A stretch of DNA of 64,000 nt. Origin: Kuschelorhynchus macadamiae. Its lineage: Eukaryota; Arthropoda; Insecta; Coleoptera; Curculionidae. Below are positions 11,852 through 21,939 of the stretch, in pieces. How positions within the stretch are numbered: the first letter of the stretch is position 1; each line of letters opens with the position of its first letter. The notes under the pieces are model-generated. The model was not told where the DNA came from and did no database searches. It saw only the letters and a program-made list of their open reading frames with translations. Made by a program: the position numbers and the translations under genes. The stretch is taken from assembly GCA_030620095.1 (NCBI GenBank), contig JAUTXW010003812.1, positions 310,001 through 374,000 on the forward strand, in the 5' to 3' direction.

Positions 11852-13530
11852 AGACAGACGACAACCCAGCGAATGTTATTTCACGAGGTCTAAAACTCGC
11901 AAAATTAAAGGATCACCCCATTTGGTGGCACGGCCCGTCATGGTTACAATCAACGACAGTATACGATTTAACAATACCAGAAGAGAATGCAGCCACTGAG
12001 GAAGAAAGAAAAAATTGTTTACACGCAGTCATGACGCAACAAAACAAAGCTAAAGAAAATATAATCACGAGATTTTCCACCTTAAACAGGTTACTTAGAG
12101 TAATATCTTACTGTCGGAGATTCCTAAACAACTGCAGAAACAAAACCAAACAAACCGGAACGCTGAGTGTGGAAGAATTAAGGGACTCTATGGACCAGAT
12201 CATTAAAAATGAACAACAAATGTACTTTGGGGATGAGATTAAGATACTCCAGAAAAGAATGCAGTGTGCTAAAAGCAGTAAGATCCTCAGTCTCAACCCA
12301 TTTCTGGATGCTGAAGGGAGTCTTCGAGTGGGAAGAAGGCTGCAGAAATCGCAGCTACCATATGATGCCCAAAATCCTGCTATCCTGCATCATAAAAGCC
12401 ATTTAAGTACACTCCTTATTCACGACTCACATCTAAAGGTACTGCATGGAGGAAATTAGCTAACGTTAACCTACATCAGAAACAAATATTGGATCACTAG
12501 TGGCAAAAAAGCAATAAAGCATGTCATTGGCAGGTGTGTTAAGTGAATTAGGCTTAAAGCCCAAGCAGCTGAACAACTAATGGGAGGACTACCAAGTGCC
12601 AGAGTTATACCTTCGCCACCATTTGCTCATACCGGCGTGGACTATGCTGGCCCTCTACAAATTAAAACCACGAAAGGACGAGGCCATAGAGCATACAAAG
12701 GTTACATTGCAATATTTGTGTGTTTCGCAACTAAAGTGGTCCACCTGCAAGTAGTTAGTGATATGTCAGCCGACGCATTTCTAGCCGCTTTTTGTCGATT
12801 CATTTCCAGAAGAGGTCCCTGTGAACACTTGTACAGCGACAATGGAACTAATTTTGTTGGGGCAAATAAAATACGCCAACGGGAAATCAAAGCAACACTT
12901 AAAAATAACGATGTCCAAGACCATTTTGTCTCTTTTGGCACAAGATGGCACTTCATCCCTCCTGGCTCTCCTGACTTTGGCGGCCTCTGGGAAGCAGGAG
13001 TGAAATCAATGAAGTATCACTTCAAAAGAATCATTGGAGAAACTCCATTAACTTACGAAGAGATGACAGCTTTGATGAATCAAATTGAAGCATGTCTAAA
13101 CTCACGACCGTTATGCCCAGTAACGGAAGACCCAAACGATTTAAATGACCTTACACCCGGTCACTTTTTGGTAGGACGAAGCATTGTATCCCCACCAGAT
13201 CCGATCTCTGCAAATATAAATTCCAATATGTTGGAGAGATGGAAATTGGTTCAGAGAATGAAGAAGGATATTTGGAATCGATGGTCATCCGAGTATTTGC
13301 ACCAACTTCAACAACGGTACAAGTGGCAGACACGTCACGACAACTATAAAGTTGGTGACCTAGTAATAATAAAAGAGCAAGATATCAACCCATGCAAATG
13401 GCCGATAGCTAGAATATCACAAATACATCCTTCTACTGACAATATAGTTCGAGTAGTAACCCTAAGGCGAGCAGAAGGAGGTCTTATTAAACGACCAATT
13501 CATAAACTAATTCTACTTCCAATGGAATCC
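11839..13530 (+). pseudogene. BEL/Pao integrase region with in-frame stops
   Basis: After the shift at 11838 the coding frame continues through the RNase H-integrase connection (NPANVISRGLKLAKLKDHPI). It then reaches the H2C2 zinc-binding part, where an in-frame TAG (12457-12459) follows LHGGN and an in-frame TGA (12544-12546) stands at the position of the second Cys of the C-x2-C pair. The open part from 12580 keeps the full DDE core: Asp in HTGVDYAGP (residue 21), Asp in LYSDNGTNF (87) and Glu in GGLWEAGVK (138). The C-terminal domain typical of BEL integrases (GDLVIIKEQDINPCKWPIAR ... GLIKRPIHKLILLP) ends near 13530. The integrase would insert the cDNA into the host chromosome. The frame continues without a stop into the env-like region. 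Confidence 0.88.
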
Positions 13531-15345
13531 ATCGACGCTCAGAGACAATCCGACAAGTACAACAACAAACAGCCTTGCCTCAGACCTGCAGAACAACTAT
13601 GGAAAATCGTCCTGATTGCCGTAGTATTTTTAACAACACTACAGCGAACAACTGTTAAACAGTACCATATTCACTATCCACCTCCCGGTTTATATGTTGA
13701 ACACGTAGGACATGCCAAAATAGACCTAGGAACGTTCAGGATAGAACTAAAGTTTGAGAAGCAAAGACTCATAGATAATGTGGTCAACATTAACTCCACT
13801 ATACAACAGGTATACATGCTTTGTGAGCAAATCAAATCTGTAACAGAGAACTCTCAATGCACGTCATTAATCCAGCATTTACAAGACAAGGAAAGGCAAG
13901 TTGAATGGATGAACAAGGGCATTCAAGGCATTATGGCAAAATGCTCAAAACGAGGTATATTATGAAAGCTACTAACATCCGTATTCGGCGTTAATGATGA
14001 AGTCTATACAGTCATCGCAAACCTTGACCAGAACCAACGCGAACTTATCAAAGCTGCCAATCACCAAACTAAGTTCATGTTACAAGCAGTAGCCACCTTT
14101 AATGATACCGAAGTAAGAATCAACAATCAATTGAACATATTTCAGAAGAAAATCAGTTCCAGCCTGGCAGCCATAAGCAACATGCAGAAGTGGTTCAAAA
14201 CTATCGATGAGAATAAGCTGAATATTCATTTGCTCGGTATTTACCAGGTAGTATCCAATTACATTGATGAAATAATGGATTATTACAAAAGGCTATTAGA
14301 TATTCATTATCACCGAGGGCACCTGTTTGAACTTATATCAGCGACGCAAGTAGAGGACACACTCGCATCAGCATCAAGAACATTTCCCTCAAACATAAAG
14401 ATTGTCCCGTACCCAATTCTCACAACCAAAGTTCACCACAGTCAGCTATTTATTCACGTATATGGGTATTTTATTATGAGTGAAACAAATGAATTTGCCC
14501 TGGTGAAAGCAACCCCAACTCCCTTGAAGGTGACGAAAGAAGCCTACTGGATCCTAGAATTATCGGAAGGCACCCTAGCCATTGATTACAACTCACAATT
14601 GTTCTTCCAACTTACCGAACAAGAACTTAGGAAAAGCATGCAAATAAGCCAAGATGTATATGTTTGTTCACCAACAACTACTCGAGACATTGCAAACAGT
14701 CCAAACTGCATCATAGACAAAATATACCAGCGAAGTAACAACATGTCCTGCCAAATCCGTCAAAATGCGCTACAAACTGTCACATGGAAAAAACTAAATA
14801 CCCCAAATGCTTCGATGGTTATAACAGCTGAACCATTAACAATTGCGCTAATATGCAATGGACTTCGCGAAGATGTCAATCTCAACCAAACCGCAATTCT
14901 TCAGATATCACCGGACTGCCTAATTAAGACCAAAATGAACATACTAACCCTCAAAAGATCAGACAAGATAACGGTCCTAGAAGCATTTGTACAACCAGTC
15001 CACATCAACATATCATCAGTTACTGTGATCCACCATGGCCAGACGACACAAGATGAACCTGTTATCGATGCTCCCAATCCATTATCCAAACTCACAGATG
15101 AGCAATTAAACATTCAAGCGAATCTTGATGATGCTCATTGGACACCAATCCACAACCATGTAATAATCAGCACTACTTTAATTTCAGCTTTAATAATGAT
15201 CACAGCTACAGTATTGGCAACGTTATGGTATTGCCGAAGAAGCAATCGACAGAAAGACCTCAGGATGACAGCCAGTGATAATGCTGCTTCCGAAGAAGGC
15301 ATTCCCTTGGAACCATTACGAGCCCAGTTGGATTCAGCCAACTAA
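13531..15345 (+). pseudogene. env-like glycoprotein region of the BEL element, interrupted by one stop
   Basis: The integrase frame runs on into a segment with a signal-like hydrophobic stretch (WKIVLIAVVFLTTLQ, about 13600-13645), then a region ending in a basic KR pair followed by GIL, where an in-frame TGA (13963-13965) breaks it. The same frame resumes after the stop with a heptad-rich region and a long extracellular part with several Cys. It ends in one membrane segment (ISALIMITATVLATLWYC, about 15180-15234) and a short cytoplasmic tail; the stop is at 15343-15345. A leader, a basic pair followed by a hydrophobic start, and a C-terminal anchor are the layout of insect retroelement envelope proteins of the F type. 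That family assignment is inference from the layout and not from an alignment. No separate start codon for env can be chosen with confidence. Confidence 0.65.
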
Positions 15346-15365
15346 CTTTGCCGGTCTCGCCAGAA

Positions 15366-15855
15366 TGTCTAGCTATCGTAGACATCTCATTTGGAACACC
15401 CTGTAACACGCAATTACAATAAAATCAGAACGCCCGAAGCAGGTCACCAGAACAACAACAAACCAGACGTAATTCTATTTTGTAGAGTCATCAATACATT
15501 GTTTAATATATTATTTAAATGTAAGAAACAAACTGCGTACCTTAGTAGTTTCTAGATATATAAATATAGGATGATTTGACTGAATAAATTAAGTATCAAA
15601 CTAACCATTGTGCTTCACTATACCACAGGGGTGGTATTTTTAATTATTCCATACAGGGGTAATATCCCAACGCCACATACAGGGTGTTATCAATGCTGTG
15701 GTCAGCCCGCACGTTGGTTGACCAATACTTCCACACCTTATACAGGGTGTTATCATTACTGCAGTGAGCCCGCACGTTGGTTGACAGATACACACCTCAA
15801 TCAACCCTTGACTAAAGGGTACACACCGTAGCTACTTGACTAAGTAGTACGGTCA
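15366..15855 (+). repeat. 3' LTR of the BEL/Pao element
   Basis: 490 bp, matching the 5' LTR except for about a dozen single-base differences and an extra 49-bp segment at about 15569-15617, just after the TATA box. No clear polypurine tract precedes it: the bases before TGTC read GCCGGTCTCGCCAGAA. Confidence 0.93.
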
Positions 15856-16584
15856 ATAATTTTAGGGATTTTTTTGTAATTGTGGCATAATTTTATTTCT
15901 TGTAACTCTGCCGTCGTGATTTTCTCTATTTCATGCTATTCCCTCCTCAGTCTTGTATTATCACACACCTTGTAATAAAATAGAAGAAGAAGGTTTGTTT
16001 ATAAAAATCTCCGCTCTCACCAGTGGTAGCAAATGTCTCCATGGAAGCTTTTGAAGAGGAAGTCTTTAGAATCGTCTCCATTAAAGCCAAAATCGTGGTT
16101 CAGATATGTAGACGACACTTTTGTAATATGACCGCATGGTCCAGGGTCCCCGTGTCCCTTGATCATCTAATCTAAATCGAATCAGAACGCACGATTCCCT
16201 TTCTAGATGTTCTTGTGCAAAGGAAAGGGGATGGTTCCTTATGACACTCTGTATATAGAAAATCAACGCATACAAACCCATAGCTAAATGCAAATTCCCA
16301 TCATCATCCGGCACAAAAACAATCAGTTATTAATTCTTCTTGGAAACTGACTCAAGCTTTAAGAGGGAATGGTTATGTCACTGAGGATATTAGACGGTCA
16401 ATTAGAACATATAATAATTCTACTCGACGAAATGATACTAATAGGAAATAACAAGAAAATTGGACAGTTTGCGATCGCCAGAAGACATTATTCCTTTCCA
16501 AACGGAAAGAGTATATGCAATTCCTTCTTCCTTTGGTGATGTCTATATTGGAGAAACTGTATGATTCATATCGACTAGGCTTAA

Positions 16585-17064
16585 GGGGGAACTTCACGTA
16601 GTAATATGGATCATTTGGAAGCCTTCCGCCGCTGCAATATTATGTTAAAACTATAAGAGATATGTATTAGCTTCAATGTGATTTTAATAGGGAAATATGT
16701 ATAGTTGGGCGCTAAATGCGAATTTTTATGAAAAAATCAAATCTAGAATTATAAAATAGAAGTAGATTTGTCCATTTTCGACCATTTTTTGACCACTTTT
16801 TGACGCAAATGCCGTCGCATATAATTTACTACGTAACTGCAAAATTTGAAATGGTAAATCGTACTCATGTCTTTGTATTTTTGCAGCGCTTGAACTCTTT
16901 TGAACCCATTTTTAACCGAAATGTAATTTAAATTACCTATACATAACACATTTTTTTGAGGTCAGACGTGCAGGAAGTTTTTTTTTAATGCGTAGGTACC
17001 TTTTCATCTTACTTTCAACTCGACTAGACCTTGTCGTTTTTCACTTTTTGCGTGCAGTTCTCCC
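16585..17064. mobile_element. 480-bp MITE with TTAA target duplication, inside PLE-B
   Basis: TTAA stands on both sides (16581-16584 and 17065-17068). The ends are imperfect inverted repeats: GGGGGAACTTCACG at the left and CGTGCAGTTCTCCC at the right. Taking the segment and one TTAA out leaves the PLE-B endonuclease frame continuous, which identifies the exact insert. TTAA targets are typical of piggyBac elements, so a piggyBac-type MITE is likely. It has no coding content. Confidence 0.78.
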
Positions 17065-17383
17065 TTAAGGAACGTAAACGATGAATTAAATAGAAACAAA
17101 CTGTACAATCTGCTGTATCTGAACTCCAACATTCCACTGGACATGTCATAAATCTAAAAGAAACCAAAGTTCTTGCATCGATTTAGGGATTCTATAAACG
17201 GAAAATTAGAGAATATTTTGAAATGTATAAACATCCTAACAATTTGAATAGAGATACTGTCTACATCACACGTGGAAACCGATCATTACATCGGGTTACG
17301 GTTCGGTGAATAGAAATCGACTATACATAGCTGGCCTCGTTCTTTCCGAGCTCTTTCAGTGTTTCGATCCGGTGAAGTAAAGG

Positions 17384-17424
17384 TCCCTGAAGATGACTCG
17401 TGCAATCGAAGGCGAAACGTCGAA
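17384..17424 (+). ncRNA. hammerhead-like motif at the PLE-B terminus, imperfect
   Basis: CTGAAGA (17387-17393) and GAAACGTC (17414-17421) are spaced as in a hammerhead core. The stem between them pairs only partly, and stem I is poor. Probably an inactive descendant of the motif seen better at 61365. Confidence 0.3.
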
Positions 17425-17683
17425 AAGCGATTCCATTTTGACACGGTCTAATCCCAAGAACCATGAATTCTTAAGCGAATTTCTTGATTAAATTATTTGA
17501 ACGGAGTGATACTTCTACTTTAGTTTTTGACAATCTATCAGTTCAGTCGATATTTCCAAAATTTGCAATACCCAATTAAACTAAGAAGTAGGTGTCAATC
17601 AACCAAGCAATTACCCAAGTATCGTCCTCATAGCTTTGAGCAGCTATTCATACTTAACCTTCTTTTACAATCCAAACAAAAAA

Positions 17684-17685
<2 letters not shown>

Positions 17686-17737
<52 letters not shown>

Positions 17738-17981
17738 ATTCCTAACCTAATAATATGGAGGAACGAAATTTAAATGCAAAAATTGTTCACGCATATTTAT
17801 GGAAAAAAGCTTTTTCTAGGTCATATTGTTAGTAAGTAACCGAATTTTTAGTGTTTTTTTCTTTAAATTTGGCAATAGTATTTAAATACTTTTAATGACC
17901 TTGACCCTTTTAGGTTCTTTAATAATTTGTGATAAGCCATACGAATCCAAACAATTTGAAAGAACGTTCTTTAAGTTAAAC

Positions 17982-18014
<33 letters not shown>

Positions 18015-18020
18015 TATATA
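17686..18020. repeat. two (TA)n tracts, 17686-17734 and 17982-18020
   Basis: Dinucleotide TA runs of 49 and about 39 bases, the second with one CA interruption. The sequence between them is non-coding. Confidence 0.95.
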
Positions 18021-19174
18021 CCCTATGTGAGATTTAAGTAAGTATCACAATTTTTATATCAAAACTGAGCTCTCTGATAAAAAGATTTAAATGTCATTTA
18101 TAGTTATTTTAATGAGGAAACAGCCCAGAAAGATTCATGAACTTTGTAAATGTTTTAGGCCGCTTGTTATTAAATGTCTGTATGGTTTCATGAATGAAAT
18201 AAAGAAAATTAAAGCAATATAACTTTATATAGTTCAAATTTTGTAAGTAGATTCTACATACAAAATGGTTACTAATTGATAATAATTAGAAATAATTGGC
18301 CATAATAGTTCTCCTGGAATCATCCGGTGATCGGTGAAGCTACGAAGGAACATACAGCTAACAGCACATAGCTACAACTTCAGGATTGGTCAATATTCGC
18401 TTCTTAATCCCATGAGATTTACACTAAATTCATAGAGAGGAATGAAGAAGTATCTTTACTCCATAATCAACGGAAGCAAATACATTTCAAATTATTATTT
18501 AAATATCTCAGAACATTTTGGGAATTTAAACAATGTAATGAGGGAGACCAGTTTAAATCACGAATTATTTAAAATGTACGGTTCGTGTTACACCAAAATA
18601 ATTATGAATTTATTATTGAATTAGGTACATATTCACTTTCGCTTACCCTCGCCGACTTTGTTGTAATTTGGTACACAGGTGGAATTTGGGGCGCTAATCA
18701 CGAATTATTTTTTTGGATCTCATTTTGCTTTCGAGTTATCCATCATCGAAATTCACAATCTTATACATACAGTTTTATACATTATTTTCTGTTTCAATGG
18801 TTGCCAACATAAAACGCAAAATCAAGAAAAAATCCCTACTAAAAATAGCAGTTGACAGATATAATTTTGTTGATGTAATTATTGAATAATATAACTTTAT
18901 AAACTGGAAAATATATGTGTTCTGATATTTTAATTGTGTATTCAACTGTTTTATTATAAAAATGACTTACCAGAAATTATTATAAAACTATACTTTTAGA
19001 TTTTTTATTGGTCTAATAATATACCACGAGGATAATAATAGTTTGGCCAGTTTTTAATAAATAGACGATACATACATGTATGTACTTCATACAAATATTC
19101 ATTCACTTACCATATCTACTTAAATAATACCACTGTTTCGATGCCATTTTTTAATTTTTTTTATATATTTAATT
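18021..19174. other. non-coding stretch
   Basis: AT-rich. Short open frames at 18442-18624 and 18585-18812 show no motif. The phrase AATCACGAATTATTT occurs twice (about 18555 and 18696). Nothing further can be supported. Confidence 0.3.
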
Positions 19175-19560
19175 AGGCCGTAATTTTATTTGACCATAAT
19201 GGATCCCCACCAAAATATTATCAGTTTATCTCTATATCACACCTGATTTTTGTGCAAAATTTGAGGATAATTGGTTTAGTAATTTGTTAGTAATAATTTA
19301 TTTACCATTTTATGAAGTCGCCATTTTTTCCGCCTTATTAGATTTTTATCAAAATGATACCATGCCATCCCCATATGACCCTTAATTTTTTACCAAAACT
19401 TGAAGTTAATCGGGTAAGTAGTTCTATAGCTATGCCGCGAACAGTCAAATAGACAGACAGGCCGACGTAATTGAGAAAACATGTTTTTCGCTATCTGGGG
19501 ACACTGAAAACTAAAGATCTGAAAAATGTCGAAAGATGAGGTTTTCACGACTACAATACT
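19175..19560 (-). repeat. family A dispersed repeat, fragment on minus strand
   Basis: Read on the minus strand it matches the 5' part of family A: the ACATGTTTTCTCAATT segment, the GTCTGTCTATTTG segment, CGGCATAGCT, CCCTTAATTTTT read in reverse, and the unit with CAAATTTTGCACAAAAATC. The 3' part is missing. Confidence 0.6.
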
Positions 19561-19919
19561 GTACTATAAAATATATAAAATCTAAGCAAATAGACTATTT
19601 ACTGCAGATAACCGCAAATAATTAAAACGGTGCAGAATAAGTATTATTGAGATCTATACTTGAGCTCGTTTGGGCACTTATATTTATCCATTTCATTAAA
19701 AAAATTAAACGAGAAGCATACGATAACTTTGGCAACCAGTGCCGATTATTTATCGGTTAATAAATTTAAACTATTACACAATCAAAAATATAGAATTATT
19801 ATTTTATACAATAACTAAACTATCTATTTCTTAGGTGGTACCGAATCTTAATTTGCTGAGCAAATCGTATTCGAAGGTAGCATAAGTTAATAAAATGAAT
19901 CAGAAGGGTAGCTGAAATC

Positions 19920-20803
19920 AAGAAAATTGTTATTAATCTTTTTTAGTATATCTCAGAAAACTAGTTTTTTATTATAAACTGCCCATCTGTATTTGTAACC
20001 GAATAAATATTTACAAAAATCAAATTATACTTCGTCTTCCTCTTTCCTCAAAAAAGCAGAATATTCAGGGACAGTTTACCTGTTTTATTTAATGTACGTA
20101 TTAAATGATCTCCGTTTGCGAATTATTTTTGTAATTTAAACCTAATTATTATTCCATTTCCATAATTAAAAGTGGTTTTCTAAAATGAAATTTCCAGTAA
20201 GTGTACTGATAAATGTATGCAGCACGTAATATTAATTAATGACTATATTATAAATTTAATTTGCATAAAAATGCGGTCATTAACAAAATTAATTTTGGAT
20301 TTATGGATTCATTATACTCCTGAAACAACGAACATAGCAGTAAGAAAACGCGGGAAATTTTTTAAACAAAATTTTGCACAATGTTTCACTCAGCTGACGC
20401 CAGAAGATACAGTTTTGTATGGTATTGGAATAAAAAACAATCAGTCAGTTGAGTCAGACAATTTTGTTAATGACGGCATTTTTATGCAAATTAAATTTAT
20501 AATATAGTCAATGACTATTATGTGCTGCATACATTTATCAGTACGCTTACTGGACAATTCGTTTTAGAAAACCACTTTTAATTATGCAACTGAAATAATA
20601 ACTATGTTTAAATTTTATTTAAAAATTAAATAATTGACATACGGAGAGCATTTAATACGTACATTAAATAAAACCGATAAACTGTCCTTAAATTTTCTGC
20701 TTTTTTGGGAAAGACAAAGATGAAAGATAATTAATATATTATGGGCAGTTTATTATAGAACACTACTTTTTCTGAGATATACCAAAGTTTAATAAAAATT
20801 TTC
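19920..20803. repeat. large imperfect inverted repeat (arms about 360 bp)
   Basis: The left arm (about 19920-20285) pairs with the right arm (about 20450-20803). Matching pieces include AGTATATCTCAGAAAA, ATAAACTGCCCAT, TTTAATGTACGTATTAAATG, AAGTGGTTTTCTAAAA, ACTGATAAATGTATGCAGCA and ATTTGCATAAAAATG with their complements. The spacer is about 165 bp. The arms differ by many substitutions and small indels, so the structure is old. It could be a foldback-type or long-TIR transposon, or a locus that makes a hairpin RNA. The 96-codon frame across it (20217-20507) has no motif. Confidence 0.75.
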
Positions 20804-21735
20804 TGCCGCCCACCATATACTAGAGTGCTGAATTTGGACTTAAAATAGTGTCATTTTGGTTTTACCTTTCGACGCGTTTCCCTACGCCAGTGCGTTTAAT
20901 ATTTTTTTGTACGAAGTTACTCAACAAGGCTATATATTAATGGCTTACCAAACCCTTCTGAAATTTTGTGGATTAGGGGACTATATTATGGACCAGTTTG
21001 AAGGTAAGGTGACTGTATTGCATGCATGTTTTCATTTATAATTTCGTAAATAGGATCATGTAAGAACAGCATTCCACTGATCACACGCCAACTTTCGCAT
21101 ATTGTCTGTAGTGATGACGGTACGAATCGAAATCGAGGCAGATTTAGCATGTCGGATTGAAGTTTGAAGTAAAGTGCCATTTGATAAGACAAATAAACCT
21201 AACCTCATTTTTTTTATTTATATTTTTCCCTAATTTAACTTTATATTTTTTCGCTAAAAACAAACATAGATAAGATTCCTTCGATCGCTTGGAAAAATTC
21301 CTTTTATGTATTTTATATGGTAATCTATAAACACGAGATTTTTTAAAATCAGCTTACATCTAATCTCTTGAAATGGCTTGAATTTTCGATACTGGTGACA
21401 TAAATGTCTATTCCACGACTTTTACGAAAATAATCAAAAAGCGAGTAACAGAAAACGAGCTCAAATATGTTTATCCTTGTTCAGCTTCCGTGTAGAACAA
21501 CCTACTTCATATCTTACTGATACATCGTTACATGGCTGGAAGTTGCCTGATTACAGTTCTTTTGTTTCAATGTGTTAAAAATATCTATATATTTAAAACA
21601 CTAAGCCAGATTTTTCAGCAAGTTCGTGAGAGGATTGTACTACACCAATTTACATGATTTTGTTTTAAATGATCGTCTGGTTACCGAGATCTTTCAACAC
21701 TAATTTTTGTATTGTTTTATTGCGTATTTTTTTGT
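20804..21735. other. non-coding stretch
   Basis: Open frames at 20856-21041 (plus) and 20986-21192 (minus) overlap and show no motif. Nothing is recognised. Confidence 0.3.
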
Positions 21736-21939
21736 ACAAAACCAATATGTTTTTCTTTAATAACATTTCTGGATGATGTGGTGAATGCAACTCATATTCT
21801 TATAATTTCTATGGAAACTCATCGCGCCGTCTAACATTTTACAAAACCAAAATTTTTTTCTTCAATAACATTTCTGGACGATGTGGTGAATGCCCCCATA
21901 TTCTTATAATTTCCCTGAAAACTCATCGCGCCGTCTAAC
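21736..21939. repeat. tandem duplication of a 105-bp unit
   Basis: Two adjacent copies (21736-21840 and 21841-21939) share ACAAAACCAA, AATAACATTTCTGGA(T/C)GATG, TGGTGAATGC, ATATTCTTATAATTTC and ACTCATCGCGCCGTCTAAC. They differ at scattered positions. Confidence 0.85.

Larger units (their letters stand above)
8504..15860 (+). mobile_element. BEL/Pao LTR retrotransposon, complete but inactive, with target duplications
   Basis: The element proper runs from TGTCTAGC at 8509 to ...GGTCA at 15855 and is flanked on both sides by the 5-bp direct repeat ATAAT (8504-8508 and 15856-15860). Inside are two LTRs, gag with zinc knuckles, an RNase H remnant, a BEL-type integrase and an env-like region, all on the plus strand. 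BEL/Pao assignment rests on the gag capsid segment, the knuckle pattern and the integrase. Protease and most of the reverse transcriptase are missing, and frameshifts and stops are present throughout, so the copy cannot move by itself. The LTRs differ at about a dozen single positions plus one 49-bp length difference, so the insertion is not very recent. Confidence 0.93.
16015..17430 (+). pseudogene. Penelope-like element relic (PLE-B), RT and GIY-YIG parts
   Basis: Fragments in changing frames match the Penelope reverse transcriptase: SPVVANVSMEAFEEE near 16020, RYVDDTFV at 16101, IPFLDVLVQRK, then VYRK(S)THT and LNANSHHHPAQ. The start of the GIY-YIG endonuclease follows (SSFGDVYIGET at about 16525-16560, ISTRL to 16581). 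The coding match resumes at 17065 with LKERKR, SAVSEHSNIPLD and EYFEMYKHPNNLNRDT. The gap is a 480-bp insertion (separate entry); the frame on both sides of it agrees. Stops and shifts show the copy is dead. Penelope elements use the GIY-YIG nuclease to open the target and the RT to copy their RNA. The terminus at 17384-17424 carries a hammerhead-like motif. The sequence is clearly a different family from PLE-A. Confidence 0.82.

Noticed and set aside
15330..15366. Polypurine tract before the 3' LTR
   Set aside because: The expected position reads GCCGGTCTCGCCAGAA, which is not purine-rich; no site could be assigned.
20217..20507. 96-codon frame
   Set aside because: It lies across the large inverted repeat, has AT-driven composition and no motif.
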